Source of the DNA: Burkholderia aenigmatica
GTDB lineage: Bacteria; Pseudomonadota; Gammaproteobacteria; Burkholderiales; Burkholderiaceae
DNA: 64,000 nt
Assembly: GCF_902499175.1 (NCBI RefSeq)
Contig: NZ_CABVQC010000006.1
Location: 123,814 to 187,813, forward strand
Reading direction: 5' to 3'
Under the pieces are notes generated by a model. It searched no databases. It was not told where the DNA came from and was given only the letters and a program-made list of their open reading frames with translations. Position 1 is the stretch's first letter. Every line of letters starts with the position of its first letter. Below, one piece after another: positions 31,120 to 40,673 of the stretch. The position numbers were made by a program, and so were the translations under genes.

Positions 31120-32592
31120 ATGCCCACCCTGGGACACCTGACGCTCACCGAAGCCCGGCACGCGCTCCTGCGCCGGGAGTTTTCCTGTGTCGAATACGCG
31201 TACGCAATGATCGAGCGGCACGCGCGCTGGCGCTACCTGAATGGTTTTACGTGCGTCGACGATGCGCGGCTGCTCGCCGAAGCGGCCCGCTGCGACCGCG
31301 ACCTCGCGACGTCGGCCACCCCGCACGCGCTGCTGGGCCTGCCGATCGCGATCAAGGACAACATCGACACCGCCTGCCTGCCGACCGGCAACGGCACGCT
31401 GGCGCTGCACAACCGCGTGCCGCCGCAGCATGCGCCGGTCGTGGCGCGGCTGCTGGCGCACGGGGCGCTGATCGCGGGCAAGACCAACCTGCACGAGCTG
31501 GCATTCGGCGTGTCGGGCAACAACCGCGTGACGGGTGCGGTACGCAACCCGTATGACTTCAACCGGATGCCGGGCGGCAGCAGCAGCGGCTCGGGCGCGC
31601 TGGTCGGCGCGGGCGTGGTGCCTGCCGCGCTCGGGACGGACACCGGCGGTTCGGTCCGGATTCCGGCGGCGCTGTGCGGCGCCGTCGGCCTCCGGCCGAC
31701 CGTGGGGCGCTACCCGTCGGCTGGCGTGGCGCCGATTTCGCGCACGCGCGACACGGTCGGCCCGATCGCGCGGTCGGTCGAGGACATCGCGCTGCTCGAC
31801 GCGATTCTGTCGGGCACCGGCGCCGCAACGTCGCTGCCGACGCGCAACACAACGCGCCCGGTGCGCCTCGCGGTCCCGCGCACGACGTTCTGGCGCGGCC
31901 TCGCGCGGGATGTCGACGCGGTGGCGAATGCCGCAGTGGCTAAGCTGGCGCAAGCGGGATTCGAGTGCGTCGACATCGACCTGAACGACTATCCGGGGTT
32001 CTTCGACGACGAGCCGGCCATCATCGCGATGTATGAATTCCGTTCGTCGATGCACGCGTATCTGGTCGAGAACGGCTACGACCTGTCGGTCGACGACATC
32101 GTCGTGAACGTGGGGAGCCCGGACGTCGCGAAGATCGCCCGCCATATCACCGGCCCCGACGGTATCGGCGAAGCGGCGTACCACACCGCGCTCGACCGGC
32201 GTACCCGGTCGCGTGCCGCGTATCGGCAGTGCCTCGCCGACAGCGGCGCCGATGCGCTGGTCTTTCCGACCACGATCGCCACCGCGTGCCCGATCCCGTC
32301 GGGTGACGCGATGATGCTCGACGGCGAGACCGCGTCGGTGTTCTCGACCTACATCCGGAATACCGAGCCGGGCAGCAATGCCGGCGTACCGGGCATGACC
32401 ATCCCGGCCGGCCTGACGGCGGCCGGGTTGCCGGTCGGTCTCGCACTGGACGGGGCGGCCGGCACCGATCGTGAACTCATCGCGGTCGCGCTGGAGGTCG
32501 AGCGGGCGCTCGGGCGGCTGCCGTTGCCGGACGATGGGTATGGGGCAGAGGGCCGGTTGGGCGGGTACCCGGGCGTCGATGGCGCGTCGTGA
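31120..32592 (+). CDS. Amidase-signature family amidase
   Basis: 490 residues. The Ser-cisSer-Lys triad is visible: Lys in LPIAIKDNIDT, then the glycine/serine-rich signature GGSSSGSGALVGAGVVPAAL and GTDTGGSVRIPAALCGAVGL. Typical family length. It should hydrolyse an amide to acid plus ammonia in the cytoplasm; resemblance to indole-acetamide/mandelamide amidases is general. It lies 100 bases after the LuxR gene on the same strand. Confidence 0.92.
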   Translation: MPTLGHLTLTEARHALLRREFSCVEYAYAMIERHARWRYLNGFTCVDDARLLAEAARCDRDLATSATPHALLGLPIAIKDNIDTACLPTGNGTLALHNRVPPQHAPVVARLLAHGALIAGKTNLHELAFGVSGNNRVTGAVRNPYDFNRMPGGSSSGSGALVGAGVVPAALGTDTGGSVRIPAALCGAVGLRPTVGRYPSAGVAPISRTRDTVGPIARSVEDIALLDAILSGTGAATSLPTRNTTRPVRLAVPRTTFWRGLARDVDAVANAAVAKLAQAGFECVDIDLNDYPGFFDDEPAIIAMYEFRSSMHAYLVENGYDLSVDDIVVNVGSPDVAKIARHITGPDGIGEAAYHTALDRRTRSRAAYRQCLADSGADALVFPTTIATACPIPSGDAMMLDGETASVFSTYIRNTEPGSNAGVPGMTIPAGLTAAGLPVGLALDGAAGTDRELIAVALEVERALGRLPLPDDGYGAEGRLGGYPGVDGAS

Positions 32593-33053
32593 CGCCGTGT
32601 TGCCGCGCCGGGGTGGTGTGGTGCGGCGGCAGAATGAATCGCCAGCGCCGGCGGCGCTCGCCACGATGCCGGCCGGGCACGTCCTGTGGATTGCCCAGAC
32701 GCCGCCCCGCGCGCGTGCTCGACCCGGTGCGCAAGCACCGCTGCCGTGAATCTTGTCGGCGCCACATAAGCTTGCGCCGACAACCGGTCGAACGAACGGC
32801 CACGAAGCCGATTGCCGACCGCGCATGGCGAGAAATTTGCCCCCGAGCCCCCGTGCCAGGCATCAGGAAAACCCTGGCAGCGGCCCGCCGAGGCCACTTT
32901 TTTACGTCGCTGCGCGCGTGGCGACCGATGCCAAACCCATCTGCGGCCGCTCGCATCCCGGGTGGCCGCTCCCCTCGATCCAGCATGGCTTCCAGGTCGT
33001 ATTGCCTGTCATGGAGGGTATGGTAAACCGCGAAATCAAACGAATATTCCCGA

Positions 33054-33080
33054 ATTTCAATACCTGTCAGGTATTGAAAT
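33054..33080. promoter_or_regulatory. Palindromic operator with BenM/CatM-type ATAC-N7-GTAT site
   Basis: A perfect inverted repeat: 11-bp arms ATTTCAATACC and GGTATTGAAAT around TGTCA. Its centre contains ATAC (33060-33063), seven bases, GTAT (33071-33074), exactly the consensus known for the muconate/benzoate-responsive LysR regulators BenM and CatM. The centre is about 65 bases before the predicted catB transcription start, the usual position of a LysR recognition site. Confidence 0.75.
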
Positions 33081-33095
33081 GGCCGCCTAAAAGTA

Positions 33096-33126
33096 TTGGA
33101 CGCTCGATCCGGCCGAGACGTATAAA
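33096..33126 (+). promoter_or_regulatory. Candidate catB promoter
   Basis: TTGGAC (33096-33101) and TATAAA (33121-33126) are separated by 19 bases, longer than ideal, as expected for an activator-dependent promoter. It lies just downstream of the palindromic site and 34 bases before the catB start codon. Confidence 0.55.
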
Positions 33127-33159
33127 TCGCCTCAAGAACTTCACCCCACGGCGTGCCCC

Positions 33160-34296
33160 ATGTCCTCCGTCACCATCGAACGCATCGAAACCCGCCTCGT
33201 CGATCTGCCGACGATCCGCCCGCACAAGCTGTCGGTGGCCACGATGTACGGCCAGACGCTGATGCTCGTGAAGGTGTTCTGCAGCGACGGCGTGACGGGC
33301 CTCGGCGAAGGCACGACGATCGCCGGCATGGCTTACGGCCCGGAAAGCCCCGAGGCGATGAAGCTCGCGATCGACACGTATCTCGCGCCGGCAATCGTCG
33401 GCAAGGACGCGACGCGCATCCAGACGCTGATGGCGTTCCTCGGCAAGCTCGCGAAGGTCAACCACTTTGCGAAGAGCGCGCTCGAAACCGCGCTGCTCGA
33501 CGCGCACGGCAAGCGGCTCGGCGTGCCGGTGAGCGAGCTGCTCGGCGGCCGCCGCCGCGATCGCCTGCCGGTCGCGTGGACGCTCGCGTCGGGCGACACG
33601 GCCACCGACATCGCCGAAGCCGAGCGGATGCTCGACCAGCGCCGCCACAACGTGTTCAAGCTGAAGATCGGCGCGAAGGCGCTCGATACGGATATCCGCC
33701 ACGTGGCCGAGATCAAGAAGGCCGTCGGCGATCGCGCGTCGGTGCGTGTCGACGTGAACATGGCATGGAGCGAAACACAGGCCGCGCGCGCGATTCCGGC
33801 GCTGGCCGATGCCGGCTGCGAACTGGTCGAGCAGCCGGTGGCCTCGGCCGCGGCGCTGGCGCGCCTGATGCGCCGCTTCCCGATTGCGCTGATGGCCGAT
33901 GAAATCCTGCAGGGCCCCGACAGCGCATTCGACATCGCGAAGCATCACGGCGCGGACGTGTTCGCGATCAAGATCGAGCAGAGCGGCGGCCTGTTCGCCG
34001 CGCAGCGCGTCGCCGCGATCGCGGATGCGGCCGGCATCGAGCTGTACGGCGGCACGATGCTCGAAGGCGCGTTCAGCACGGTGGCGTCCGCGCACCTGTT
34101 CGCGAGTTTCGCGAACCTGCAGTGGGGCACCGAACTGTTCGGCCCGCTGCTGATCACCGAAGAGATCCTGACGCAGCCGCTCGATTACAGCGACTTCGAA
34201 CTGACCGTGCCGGACGGCCCTGGCCTCGGCATCGAACTCGACGAGGACAAGGTCAGGCGTTTCACCCGCGACGGGCTGACGAAAGTCGCGCGATAA
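33160..34296 (+). CDS. catB: Muconate cycloisomerase
   Basis: 378 residues, enolase-superfamily muconate-lactonizing enzyme. Visible features: the N-terminal capping domain with VATMYGQTLMLVKVF, the KxK catalytic lysines in VFKLKIGAK, metal ligands Asp (VRVDVNMAW), Glu (LVEQPV) and Asp (LMADEI), and the C-terminal GGTMLEGAFSTVASAHLF. It converts cis,cis-muconate to muconolactone in the ortho-cleavage catechol pathway. First gene of a likely catB-catA-benABCD operon; 52 bases to catA. Confidence 0.95.
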   Translation: MSSVTIERIETRLVDLPTIRPHKLSVATMYGQTLMLVKVFCSDGVTGLGEGTTIAGMAYGPESPEAMKLAIDTYLAPAIVGKDATRIQTLMAFLGKLAKVNHFAKSALETALLDAHGKRLGVPVSELLGGRRRDRLPVAWTLASGDTATDIAEAERMLDQRRHNVFKLKIGAKALDTDIRHVAEIKKAVGDRASVRVDVNMAWSETQAARAIPALADAGCELVEQPVASAAALARLMRRFPIALMADEILQGPDSAFDIAKHHGADVFAIKIEQSGGLFAAQRVAAIADAAGIELYGGTMLEGAFSTVASAHLFASFANLQWGTELFGPLLITEEILTQPLDYSDFELTVPDGPGLGIELDEDKVRRFTRDGLTKVAR

Positions 34297-34348
34297 CCCG
34301 AGCCAGGCAACGGCCGTCATTCCCCCTAATACACGTGGAGACACCATC

Positions 34349-35284
34349 ATGAGCGTCAAAGTTTTCGATACCCGGGAAGTGCAGGATCTGCTGAAGGCCG
34401 CGTCGAACGCGGGCGGCAACGAAGGCAACGCGCGCACGCAGCAGGTCGTGCTGCGGCTGCTCGGCGACCTGTTCAAGGCGATCGACGATCTCGACATCAC
34501 GCCCGACGAAGTGTGGGCCGGCGTCAACTACCTGAACAAGCTCGGCCAGGACGGCGAAGCGGCGCTGCTCGCGGCCGGCCTCGGTCTCGAAAAGTATCTC
34601 GATATCCGGATGGACGCCGCGGACAAGGCGGTCGGCCTCGATGGCGGCACGCCGCGCACGATCGAAGGGCCGCTGTATGTCGCGGGTGCGCCGGTGCGCG
34701 ACGGCGTGTCGAAGATCGACCTCGACGCGGACGACGGCGCGGGCCCGCTGGTGATCCACGGCACGGTTACCGGCCTCGACGGCAAGCCGATCGCGGGCGC
34801 GGTGGTCGAATGCTGGCACGCGAACTCGCACGGCTTCTATTCGCACTTCGACCCGACCGGCAAGCAGAGCGATTTCAATCTGCGCGGCGCGGTGAAGACG
34901 GGCGCCGACGGCAAGTACGAATTCCGCACGCTGATGCCGGTCGGTTACGGCTGCCCGCCGCAGGGCGCGACGCAGCAGTTGCTGAACGGCCTCGGCCGCC
35001 ACGGCAACCGCCCGGCGCACGTGCACTTCTTCGTCGACAGCCACGACCACCGCAAGCTGACGACGCAGTTCAACATCGATGGCGATCCGCTGATCTGGGA
35101 TGACTTCGCGTATGCGACGCGCGAGGAGCTGATCCCGCCCGTGGTCGACAAGACCGGCGGCACGGCGCTCGGCATGAAGGCCGATGCGTACCAGGACATC
35201 GAGTTCAACTTCGTGCTGACGCCGCTGGTGCAGGGCAAGGACAACCAGATCGTCCACCGCCTGCGCGCAGCCGCGACGGCGTAA
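34349..35284 (+). CDS. catA: Catechol 1,2-dioxygenase
   Basis: 311 residues with GGAG upstream. It is an intradiol dioxygenase: an N-terminal helical dimer domain (1-100) followed by a catalytic beta-sandwich with VVECWHANSHGFYSHFDPTG, LRGAVKTGADGKYEFRTLMP and the Fe(III) ligand histidines in RPAHVHFFVDSH; ligand tyrosines lie in GPLYVAGAP and PVGYGCPP. It cleaves catechol to cis,cis-muconate, feeding CatB. Located between catB and benA, consistent with benzoate to catechol to muconate flow. Confidence 0.95.
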   Translation: MSVKVFDTREVQDLLKAASNAGGNEGNARTQQVVLRLLGDLFKAIDDLDITPDEVWAGVNYLNKLGQDGEAALLAAGLGLEKYLDIRMDAADKAVGLDGGTPRTIEGPLYVAGAPVRDGVSKIDLDADDGAGPLVIHGTVTGLDGKPIAGAVVECWHANSHGFYSHFDPTGKQSDFNLRGAVKTGADGKYEFRTLMPVGYGCPPQGATQQLLNGLGRHGNRPAHVHFFVDSHDHRKLTTQFNIDGDPLIWDDFAYATREELIPPVVDKTGGTALGMKADAYQDIEFNFVLTPLVQGKDNQIVHRLRAAATA

Positions 35285-35398
35285 CCGCCCGCCGGCGCGG
35301 CGCGGATGCGCCGCCGCCGGCCGGGTTCCCGCGAGATTCAACCGATTACCGATGCGAGCGTGCTTGCAGGACGCGGCACGCGCATGGGAGGAGCCAAC

Positions 35399-36757
35399 AT
35401 GTCCGCCACGATCGACCAAGCCACCGACCTGGATCACCTGCTCGCCACCGCCGTGCAGGACGACAAGGCAGCCGGCGTATTCCGCTGCCGCCGCGACATC
35501 TTCACGAACGCCGAGCTGTACGAGCTGGAGATGAAGCACATCTTCGAGAGCAACTGGGTGTACCTGGCGCACGAAAGCCAGATCCCCGCCAACAACGATT
35601 ACTACACGACGTGGATCGGCCGCCAGCCGATCGTGATCACGCGCGACAAGACCGGCGAGCTGCACGCGGTCATCAATGCCTGCGCGCACAAGGGCGCGAT
35701 GCTGTGCCGCCGCAAGCATGGCAACAAGGGCAGCTTCACGTGCCCGTTCCACGGCTGGACCTTCTCGAACACCGGCAAGCTGCTGAAGGTGAAGGACGAG
35801 AAGACGACCGAGTATCCGGTGCAGTTCAACACGCACGGCTCGCACGACCTGAAGAAGGTCGCGCGTTTCGAGAACTATCGCGGTTTCCTGTTCGGCAGCC
35901 TCAGCGCCGATGTGCTGCCGCTCGAGGCGTACCTCGGCGAAGCGCGCGTGATCATCGACCAGATCGTCGACCAGGCGCCGGACGGGCTCGAAGTGCTGCG
36001 CGGCAACTCGTCCTACATCTACGAAGGCAACTGGAAGATGCAGATGGAGAACGGCTGCGACGGCTACCACGTCAGCACCGTGCACTGGAACTACGCGGCG
36101 ACGATGGGCCGCCGCAAGGAAGACGGCACCAAGGCCGTCGATGCGAACAGCTGGAGCAAGTCGGTCGCGGGCGTGTACGGCTTCGACAATGGCCACATCC
36201 TGCTGTGGACGCAGACGATGAATCCGGAAGTGCGGCCCGTGTATCAGCACCGTGAAGAGATCAAGGCGCGCGTCGGCGACGTGCAGGCCGACTTCATCGT
36301 CAACCAGACCCGCAACCTGTGCGTGTACCCGAACGTGTTCCTGATGGACCAGTTCAGCACGCAGATTCGCGTGGTGCGGCCGCTCGGCGTCGACAAGACC
36401 GAAGTCACGATCTTCTGCTTCGCGCCGAAGGGCGAGAGCGAGACCGACCGCACGGTGCGGATCCGCCAGTACGAGGATTTCTTCAACGTGACGGGCATGG
36501 GCACGGCCGACGACCTCGAAGAGTTCCGCGCGTGCCAGGCCGGCTATGCAGGCATCACGGCGATGTGGAACGACCTGTCGCGCGGCGCGCCGCTGTGGGT
36601 CGACGGTCCCGACGAGAACGCGAAGAAGATGGGGCTGAACCCGCGCATTTCCGGCGAGCGCAGCGAGGACGAAGGGCTGTTCGTGTGCCAGCACGAACAC
36701 TGGGTGCATGTGATGCGCGATGCGCTGAAGAAGGAACGCGGGGAGGTGGCAGCATGA
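35399..36757 (+). CDS. benA: Benzoate 1,2-dioxygenase large (alpha) subunit
   Basis: 452 residues from [20 protein letters not shown], with GGAGG about 7 bases before the ATG. The Rieske centre is CAHKGAMLC...CPFHGWTF (Cys-His/Cys-His). The mononuclear iron site lies in [15 protein letters not shown]. It forms an alpha3-beta3 oxygenase with BenB that dihydroxylates benzoate to the cis-diol. Anthranilate dioxygenase AntA is the closest alternative, but the benD and catA neighbours favour benzoate. Overlaps benB by 4 bases. Confidence 0.93.
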   Translation: MSATIDQATDLDHLLATAVQDDKAAGVFRCRRDIFTNAELYELEMKHIFESNWVYLAHESQIPANNDYYTTWIGRQPIVITRDKTGELHAVINACAHKGAMLCRRKHGNKGSFTCPFHGWTFSNTGKLLKVKDEKTTEYPVQFNTHGSHDLKKVARFENYRGFLFGSLSADVLPLEAYLGEARVIIDQIVDQAPDGLEVLRGNSSYIYEGNWKMQMENGCDGYHVSTVHWNYAATMGRRKEDGTKAVDANSWSKSVAGVYGFDNGHILLWTQTMNPEVRPVYQHREEIKARVGDVQADFIVNQTRNLCVYPNVFLMDQFSTQIRVVRPLGVDKTEVTIFCFAPKGESETDRTVRIRQYEDFFNVTGMGTADDLEEFRACQAGYAGITAMWNDLSRGAPLWVDGPDENAKKMGLNPRISGERSEDEGLFVCQHEHWVHVMRDALKKERGEVAA

Positions 36758-37242
36758 GCTTCGATTACCGGACTGTCTGCGCGGCGCTGTATCGCGAAGC
36801 GCGCCTGCTCGACGATCGCCAGTGGGACGCGTGGCTGACCTGCTACACGGAGGACGTCACGTACTGGATGCCCGCATGGGACGACGACGATCGGCCGACC
36901 GAGGATCACCAGAGCCAGATCTCGCTGATGTACTACCCGGACCGCGGCGGCCTCGAGGATCGCGTGTTCCGGATCAAGACCGAGCGCAGCGGCGCATCGA
37001 CGCCCGAGCCGCGCACCAGCCACAACGTGACGAACGTCGAGGTGCTGGCCGAGCGCGACGACGAGGTGGACGTGCGCTACAACTTTCACACGCTGAACCA
37101 CCGCTACCGCGTGACCGATCACTTCTTCGGCACGATGTTCGTCACGTTGCGCAAGGTGGGCGATGAACTGCTGATCTCGTACAAGAAGATCGTGCTGAAG
37201 AACGACTACATCCGGCAGGTGCTCGACGTGTACCACGTCTGA
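36754..37242 (+). CDS. benB: Benzoate 1,2-dioxygenase small (beta) subunit
   Basis: 162 residues starting [20 protein letters not shown], with ATGA overlap to benA implying coupled translation. It has the cone-shaped ring-hydroxylating beta-subunit fold ([47 protein letters not shown]). It has a structural role in the hexamer. Length is typical. Confidence 0.93.
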   Translation: MSFDYRTVCAALYREARLLDDRQWDAWLTCYTEDVTYWMPAWDDDDRPTEDHQSQISLMYYPDRGGLEDRVFRIKTERSGASTPEPRTSHNVTNVEVLAERDDEVDVRYNFHTLNHRYRVTDHFFGTMFVTLRKVGDELLISYKKIVLKNDYIRQVLDVYHV

Positions 37243-37282
37243 CACCCGTTGCTTTGTCATGAAAGGAAGTGGAGGCGACGCC

Positions 37283-38305
37283 ATGTCCAGTTACAAGATT
37301 GCACTGAATTTCGAGGACGGGGTAACCCGCTTCATCGACTGCAAGGCCGGCGAGAAGGTGCTCGATGCCGCCTTCCGCGCGAAGATCAACCTGCCGATGG
37401 ATTGCTCCGACGGGGTGTGCGGCACCTGCAAGTGCCGCGCCGAAAGCGGCAGCTACGACCTCGGCGACGACTACATCGACGATGCGCTCACCGAAGATGA
37501 AAAGGACGGCGGCCTCGTGCTGACCTGCCAGATGGTGCCGCAAAGCGATTGCGTGATCGCGGTGCCGACGTCGTCGGTCGCGTGCAAGACCGGCCAGAGC
37601 GGGTTCGCCGCGACGGTGACGAAGGTCGAGCAGCACAACGACGCGGCCGTCGTGCTCGAACTCGATGTCGGCGCGGCCGCGCCCGTCTTCCTGCCGGGCC
37701 AGTACGTGAATATCGACGTACCCGCGAGCGGGCAGCACCGTTCCTACTCGTTCTCGTCGGCACCGGCCGATGCGAAGGTCAGCTTCCTGATCAAGAAGAT
37801 TCCCGGCGGCGTGATGAGCACCTGGCTCGAATCGGCGCAGCCCGGCGACAAGCTGGAACTGCACGGGCCGCTCGGCAGCTTCTACCTGCGCGACGTGCAG
37901 CGGCCGCTGCTGTTCCTCGCGGGCGGCACGGGGCTTGCGCCGTTCCTGTCGATGCTCGAAGTGCTGGCGCGCACCGGGTCGCAGCAGAAGGTGCACCTGA
38001 TCTATGGCGTGACGCGCGATCTCGACCTCGTGCTGGTCGAAGCGATCGAAGCCTACGCGGCGAAGCTGCCGAATTTCAGCTTTGCGACGGTCATCGCGGA
38101 TGCCGCGTCGAGCCATCCGCGCAAGGGCTGGGTCACGCAGCACATCCCGGCCGGTGCGCTGAACGACGGCGACGTCGACGTGTATCTGTGCGGGCCGCCG
38201 CCGATGGTCGACGCGGTGCGCAAGTACTTCGACGACGAAGGCGTGAAGCCGAACAGCTTCCACTACGAGAAGTTCACCCCCAACGTCACGGCAAAGGCGG
38301 CGTGA
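37283..38305 (+). CDS. benC: Benzoate 1,2-dioxygenase electron-transfer (reductase) component
   Basis: 340 residues from MSSYKIALNFEDGVTRFIDC; GGAGG precedes this ATG. An N-terminal plant-type [2Fe-2S] ferredoxin has CSDGVCGTCKC plus a later Cys in LTCQMVPQSDC. FAD-binding RSYSFSSAP and NADH-binding GGTGLAPFLSML domains follow, ending YLCGPPPMVDAVRKYF. It delivers electrons from NADH to BenAB. Three bases separate its stop from benD. Confidence 0.93.
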   Translation: MSSYKIALNFEDGVTRFIDCKAGEKVLDAAFRAKINLPMDCSDGVCGTCKCRAESGSYDLGDDYIDDALTEDEKDGGLVLTCQMVPQSDCVIAVPTSSVACKTGQSGFAATVTKVEQHNDAAVVLELDVGAAAPVFLPGQYVNIDVPASGQHRSYSFSSAPADAKVSFLIKKIPGGVMSTWLESAQPGDKLELHGPLGSFYLRDVQRPLLFLAGGTGLAPFLSMLEVLARTGSQQKVHLIYGVTRDLDLVLVEAIEAYAAKLPNFSFATVIADAASSHPRKGWVTQHIPAGALNDGDVDVYLCGPPPMVDAVRKYFDDEGVKPNSFHYEKFTPNVTAKAA

Positions 38306-38307
38306 TC

Positions 38308-39078
38308 ATGCAACGATTCTCTGGCAAGGTCATCGTCGTCACGGGCGCCGCACAGGGCATCGGCCGCGGCGTCGCGCTGCGCGCGGCGGCCGAGGGCGGC
38401 AGGGTGCTGTTCGTCGATCGTGCGGATTTCGTCGCCGAGGTCGCGGCCGAAGCGACTGGTTGCGAGACGGCCGGCTTCGTCGCCGATCTCGAAACGTACG
38501 AAGGTGCGCAGGCGGCGATCGCGCACGCCGTGCAGACGTTCGGCGGCATCGACATCCTGATCAACGGCGTCGGCGGCGCGATTCGCATGCGCCCGTTCGC
38601 CGAATTCGAGCCGGCACAGATCGATGCGGAAATCCGCCGTTCGCTGATGCCGACGCTCTATACCTGTCACGCGGTGTTGCCGCACCTGCTCGCGCGCGGC
38701 GGCGGCACGATCGTCAACATCTCGTCGAACGCGACGCGAGGCATCCGCCGCGTGCCGTACTCGGCGGCGAAGGGCGGCGTCAATGCGCTGACGGCGGCGC
38801 TCGCGATGGAATACGCGGCGCACAACATCCGGGTCGTGGCGACCGCGCCGGGCGGCACCAGCGCGCCGCCGCGCCGCGTGCCGCGCAACGCGGCCGGCGA
38901 CAGCGAACAGGAACAGGCATGGATGGGCGAAGCCGTGCGCCAGGTTACGGAATCGACGTTCTTCAAGCGCTACGGCAGCCTCGACGAACAGATCGCGCCG
39001 ATCCTGTTCCTCGCATCCGACGAGGCGAGCTACATCACCGGCACGGTGCTGCCGGTCGCGGGCGGCGACACGGGTTGA
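38308..39078 (+). CDS. benD: 1,6-dihydroxycyclohexa-2,4-diene-1-carboxylate dehydrogenase
   Basis: 256 residues starting MQRFSGKVIVVTGAAQGIGR. It is a short-chain dehydrogenase with the TGAAQGIG cofactor motif, INGVGG, Ser in NISSNATRG and YSAAKGG (Tyr/Lys). It oxidises and decarboxylates the benzoate cis-diol to catechol, NAD+ dependent. Immediately follows benC, completing benABCD. Confidence 0.93.
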   Translation: MQRFSGKVIVVTGAAQGIGRGVALRAAAEGGRVLFVDRADFVAEVAAEATGCETAGFVADLETYEGAQAAIAHAVQTFGGIDILINGVGGAIRMRPFAEFEPAQIDAEIRRSLMPTLYTCHAVLPHLLARGGGTIVNISSNATRGIRRVPYSAAKGGVNALTAALAMEYAAHNIRVVATAPGGTSAPPRRVPRNAAGDSEQEQAWMGEAVRQVTESTFFKRYGSLDEQIAPILFLASDEASYITGTVLPVAGGDTG

Positions 39079-39169
39079 GCGGCGCGTCGTGACGCCGCTT
39101 GCACGTGTTCAACGTGTGTTCATCGACAACCAACCGGCCGGCGCGAAGACGCCGGCCACGGAGACCCCC

Positions 39170-39568
39170 ATGCGTGATCGCAAAGCCATCGTTCCGGCAG
39201 GAATGGAAGCGGTGTACGAAAAGATCGGCTACGCGCCCGGCCTGAAGGTCGGCGATACGCTGTACGTATCCGGCCAGATCGGCCGCGATGCGGCGATGCA
39301 GCTCGTCGAAGGCCGTGAAGCGCAGATCGTGCAGGCGTTCGAAAATCTGAAGCTTGTGCTGGATGCCGCCGGCGCATCGTTCGCCGACGTGGTCGACCTG
39401 ACGACCTTCCATACCGACATGCGCGACCTGCCGTTGTTCATGCAGGTGCGCGACCGCTACCTCGACACCCACCCGAAGCCGGCGTGGACGGCGGTCGGTG
39501 CGCACATGCTGGGCGGCGCGCCCGGCTATATCGTCGAGATCAAGGCGGTGGCCGTGTTGACGGCGTGA
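39170..39568 (+). CDS. RidA-family protein
   Basis: 132 residues from MRDRKAIVPAGMEAVYEKIG; GGAG is 6 bases before the ATG. RidA/YjgF/UK114 features: VGDTLYVSGQIGRDAAM, QAFENLKLVLDAAGASFADV and PAWTAVGAHMLGGAPGYIVE. These trimers hydrolyse reactive enamine/imine intermediates or serve pathway-specific roles. It follows benD by 91 bases and may be co-transcribed with the benzoate genes, though a direct pathway role is not established. Confidence 0.88.
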   Translation: MRDRKAIVPAGMEAVYEKIGYAPGLKVGDTLYVSGQIGRDAAMQLVEGREAQIVQAFENLKLVLDAAGASFADVVDLTTFHTDMRDLPLFMQVRDRYLDTHPKPAWTAVGAHMLGGAPGYIVEIKAVAVLTA

Positions 39569-39799
39569 ATCGCGTTGACGTGATGCTGGCGCGAGGAGCC
39601 GCCGTCCGTGCATCGAATCGTCCCGTCGCGCGCTGAAATGGCGCGAGAACCTTCGCGACGCACGACGGAATCCTGACGAAACGCTTTCTCTCGACCTGCG
39701 GCGTGAATCGTCGCGCCGCAGTCAGCGACAAGTCGGGCGAGATCGTTTATGGTGCGAGGGAACGCAGCGTCGTCTCTTTCCTTCCGTCGAGAATCCGCG

Positions 39800-40612
39800 A
39801 TGAAATGCCTGCCACGCGCCATCTTCGCCGCCCTCGCTTTCACCGTCGCGCAAGCTGCGCTCGCCCAGGCGCCGGGAACGGTGCAGCTCGAAGACATGAC
39901 CTGGACCGAACTACGCGACAGCATCCGGGCCGGCAAGACCACCATCCTGATTCCGATCGGCGGGACCGAGCAAAGCGGGCCGTACGTCGCGCTCGGCAAG
40001 CACAACGCGCGGGTCAGGGTGCTGTCCGAACGGATTGCGGAAGGCCTCGGCAACGCGATCGTCGCGCCCGTCATCGCCTATGTGCCCGAGGGCGGCTATG
40101 CGCCGCCGACGTCGCACATGCGCTTTCCGGGCACCATCACCGTGCCCGACGACGTCTTCGAAAAGACCCTCGAATCCGCGGCCAACAGCTTCCGGGTCCA
40201 TGGCTTCACGAACATCGTGTTTCTCGGCGACCACGGCGGCTACCAGAACGACATCAGGCAGTCGGTCGCCCGGCTCAACAAGTCGTGGGCCGGCACGGGC
40301 ACGCGCGCGTTCGTGCCGGCCGAGTATTACGGCACCAGTTCCGACGGTTATGACCGGATCCTGCGCGAGCATGGCGTGCCGGCCACGGATATCGGCACGC
40401 ATGCGGGGCTGGCCGACACGTCGCTGCTGCTGGCGGTGGCGCCGCGCATGGTCAGGGTCGACAAGCTGCGCGACGCCGCGAAGCCCGGTGCCGTCGACGG
40501 CGTCTACGGCGGCGATCCGCGTCATGCGAGCGTCGAACTCGGCCGGCTCGGCACCGACGCCATCGTGTCGCGCACCGTCGACGCAATCAGAAAGGAAATC
40601 GCCGGCCGCTGA
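39800..40612 (+). CDS. Exported creatininase-family protein
   Basis: 270 residues with a signal peptide (MKCLPRAIFAALAFTVAQAA, cleavage after LAQA). Creatininase-like metal-binding segments: IGGTEQSGPYVALGKHN, VFLGDHGGYQND and GTHAGLADTSLLLAV. Family members are metal-dependent amidohydrolases usually found in the cytoplasm; an exported form is less common. It lies 61 bases before an exported beta-propeller gene, so both may work in the periplasm on one process. Confidence 0.82.
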   Translation: MKCLPRAIFAALAFTVAQAALAQAPGTVQLEDMTWTELRDSIRAGKTTILIPIGGTEQSGPYVALGKHNARVRVLSERIAEGLGNAIVAPVIAYVPEGGYAPPTSHMRFPGTITVPDDVFEKTLESAANSFRVHGFTNIVFLGDHGGYQNDIRQSVARLNKSWAGTGTRAFVPAEYYGTSSDGYDRILREHGVPATDIGTHAGLADTSLLLAVAPRMVRVDKLRDAAKPGAVDGVYGGDPRHASVELGRLGTDAIVSRTVDAIRKEIAGR

Positions 40613-40673
40613 TGCAGCCGCGCCATCGCGCTATTTTTGCCGTCGTTCCATTCAATCGAACGGGAACACCGCC

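Larger units (their letters stand above)
32593..33159. other. Long regulatory region upstream of catB
   Basis: 567 bases without a supported gene. The right end holds the palindrome and promoter listed separately; the left part is GC-rich with no feature seen. The LysR gene that often lies next to catB is absent. Confidence 0.5.

Noticed and set aside
34262..36709. 815-residue minus-strand open frame opposite catA and benA
   Set aside because: Antisense shadow of two motif-complete enzymes; no domain and no ribosome-binding site.
35399..38305. Anthranilate dioxygenase (antABC) instead of benABC
   Set aside because: benD and catBA adjacency match benzoate catabolism; anthranilate operons do not need a diol dehydrogenase.
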